Source: Elusimicrobiota bacterium (GTDB lineage: Bacteria > Elusimicrobiota > Elusimicrobia > 2-02-FULL-39-32). Taken from it: DNA of 6,616 nt. Of this stretch, positions 6,099 to 6,616 are shown piece after piece. Each line of letters begins with the position of its first letter. Position 1 is the first letter of the stretch. A program made the translations under genes and the position numbers. The DNA lies in the NCBI GenBank assembly GCA_016193115.1, contig JACPSV010000007.1:1-6616 (forward strand). Direction: 5' to 3'. Below the pieces are notes generated by a model that worked only from the letters and a program-made list of their open reading frames with translations, was not told the origin of the DNA and did not search any database.

Positions 6099-6616
6099 AT
6101 GAAAAAACAGACCGTCTCTATCTTAGGTGTAGGCATGATGGGCGGATCTTTGGGGTTAGCGCTCGCTAAACGAGGATCTCCCTATCGTGTGGTGGGGATC
6201 GGGCGGAATCCGGACCGTTTGAGGAAAGCAAAACGGCTAGGCGCTTGTCATGCGGTTACAACTAATCTAGAAGAAGGCGTCCGGGACGCCGATATCGTAG
6301 TCCTGTGCACCACCGTTTCTGAGATCCTGCCGCATGCGCGGAAAATAGAGCCCTTTTTGAAGAGTGGATCCGTCGTGACAGATATCGGCAGCGTGAAAGC
6401 GCCAATCCTCCGTGGGATAGCGGAATTTTGGGAAAGTTCTTCTCATTATGTGGGAGGGCATCCTTTGGCCGGTTCCGAAAAAACCGGTATCGAGCACTCT
6501 TCCCGCAGTCTCTATCAGGGCGCGACCGTGGTTCTCTGTCCTTCCGGGGACGTCCCTGACTTTTCGTTGCGGCGATTGCGGAATTTGTGGCGTTTTGCGG
6601 GAGCCCGCGCGGTTCT
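6099..6616 (+). CDS. tyrA: Prephenate/arogenate dehydrogenase, N-terminal part (3' truncated by window edge)
   Basis: The frame runs from ATG 6099 through the right edge and gives 172 residues of the NAD(P)-binding half of a TyrA-family dehydrogenase. This enzyme oxidatively decarboxylates prephenate to (4-hydroxyphenyl)pyruvate or arogenate to tyrosine. Visible features: the dinucleotide fold SILGVGMMGGSLGLAL (7-22); the end of beta-2, VVGIGRNPDRL (31-41); ADIVVLCTTV (64-73), a typical strand and turn; TDIGSVK (94-100); and GGHPLAGSE (119-127), with His121 matching the catalytic histidine. The residue after beta-2 is Gly followed by Arg, not the Asp seen in NAD-specific relatives, which hints at NADP use; this is inference. 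The C-terminal dimerisation domain and any ACT or fused domain lie beyond the window. No chorismate mutase is fused at the N terminus, consistent with pheA supplying that activity. Confidence 0.95.
   Translation, partial: MKKQTVSILGVGMMGGSLGLALAKRGSPYRVVGIGRNPDRLRKAKRLGACHAVTTNLEEGVRDADIVVLCTTVSEILPHARKIEPFLKSGSVVTDIGSVKAPILRGIAEFWESSSHYVGGHPLAGSEKTGIEHSSRSLYQGATVVLCPSGDVPDFSLRRLRNLWRFAGARAV

Overview
The window is a dense, single-strand stretch of bacterial chromosome. All seven genes lie on the + strand, and the largest gap between them is 43 bp. It joins the end of a division and cell wall (dcw) cluster, ftsQ-ftsA-ftsZ, directly to an aromatic amino acid block, pheA-hisC-aroF-tyrA. The first gene (ftsQ) is cut by the left edge and the last (tyrA) by the right edge. 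I see no rRNA, tRNA, CRISPR array, complete insertion sequence, clear promoter or terminator.

Layout: 1-416, C-terminal part of FtsQ; 426-1652, FtsA; 1674-2834, FtsZ; 2835-2877, a short spacer holding a REP-like inverted repeat; 2878-3963, a chorismate mutase/prephenate dehydratase with a C-terminal ACT domain; 3978-5078, a HisC-family aminotransferase whose context suggests an aromatic role; 5079-6092, a class I-beta (Thermotoga-type) DAHP synthase with an N-terminal regulatory domain; 6099-6616, the N-terminal 172 residues of a TyrA-type dehydrogenase.

How the genes work together: FtsQ, FtsA and FtsZ belong to the divisome. FtsZ forms the ring, FtsA ties it to the membrane, and FtsQ links it to the periplasmic machinery. 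DAHP synthase starts the shikimate pathway. PheA carries chorismate to phenylpyruvate, TyrA oxidises prephenate or arogenate, and the HisC-like enzyme probably supplies the transamination. PheA (ACT) and AroF (ferredoxin-like domain) each carry a likely feedback domain.

Organism: a Gram-negative-type bacterium, moderately GC-rich by eye. The ftsQAZ-to-aromatic gene order, the I-beta DAHP synthase and the REP-like spacer recall uncultivated lineages such as Omnitrophota or Elusimicrobiota. This is an impression from gene order, not a measured placement.

No wholly new system is visible. The points worth a second look are: an Asn in place of the second T7-loop aspartate of FtsZ; a perfect 18-bp in-frame tandem duplication next to the prephenate dehydratase active-site motif; the REP-like element between ftsZ and pheA; and the direct junction of division and aromatic genes.
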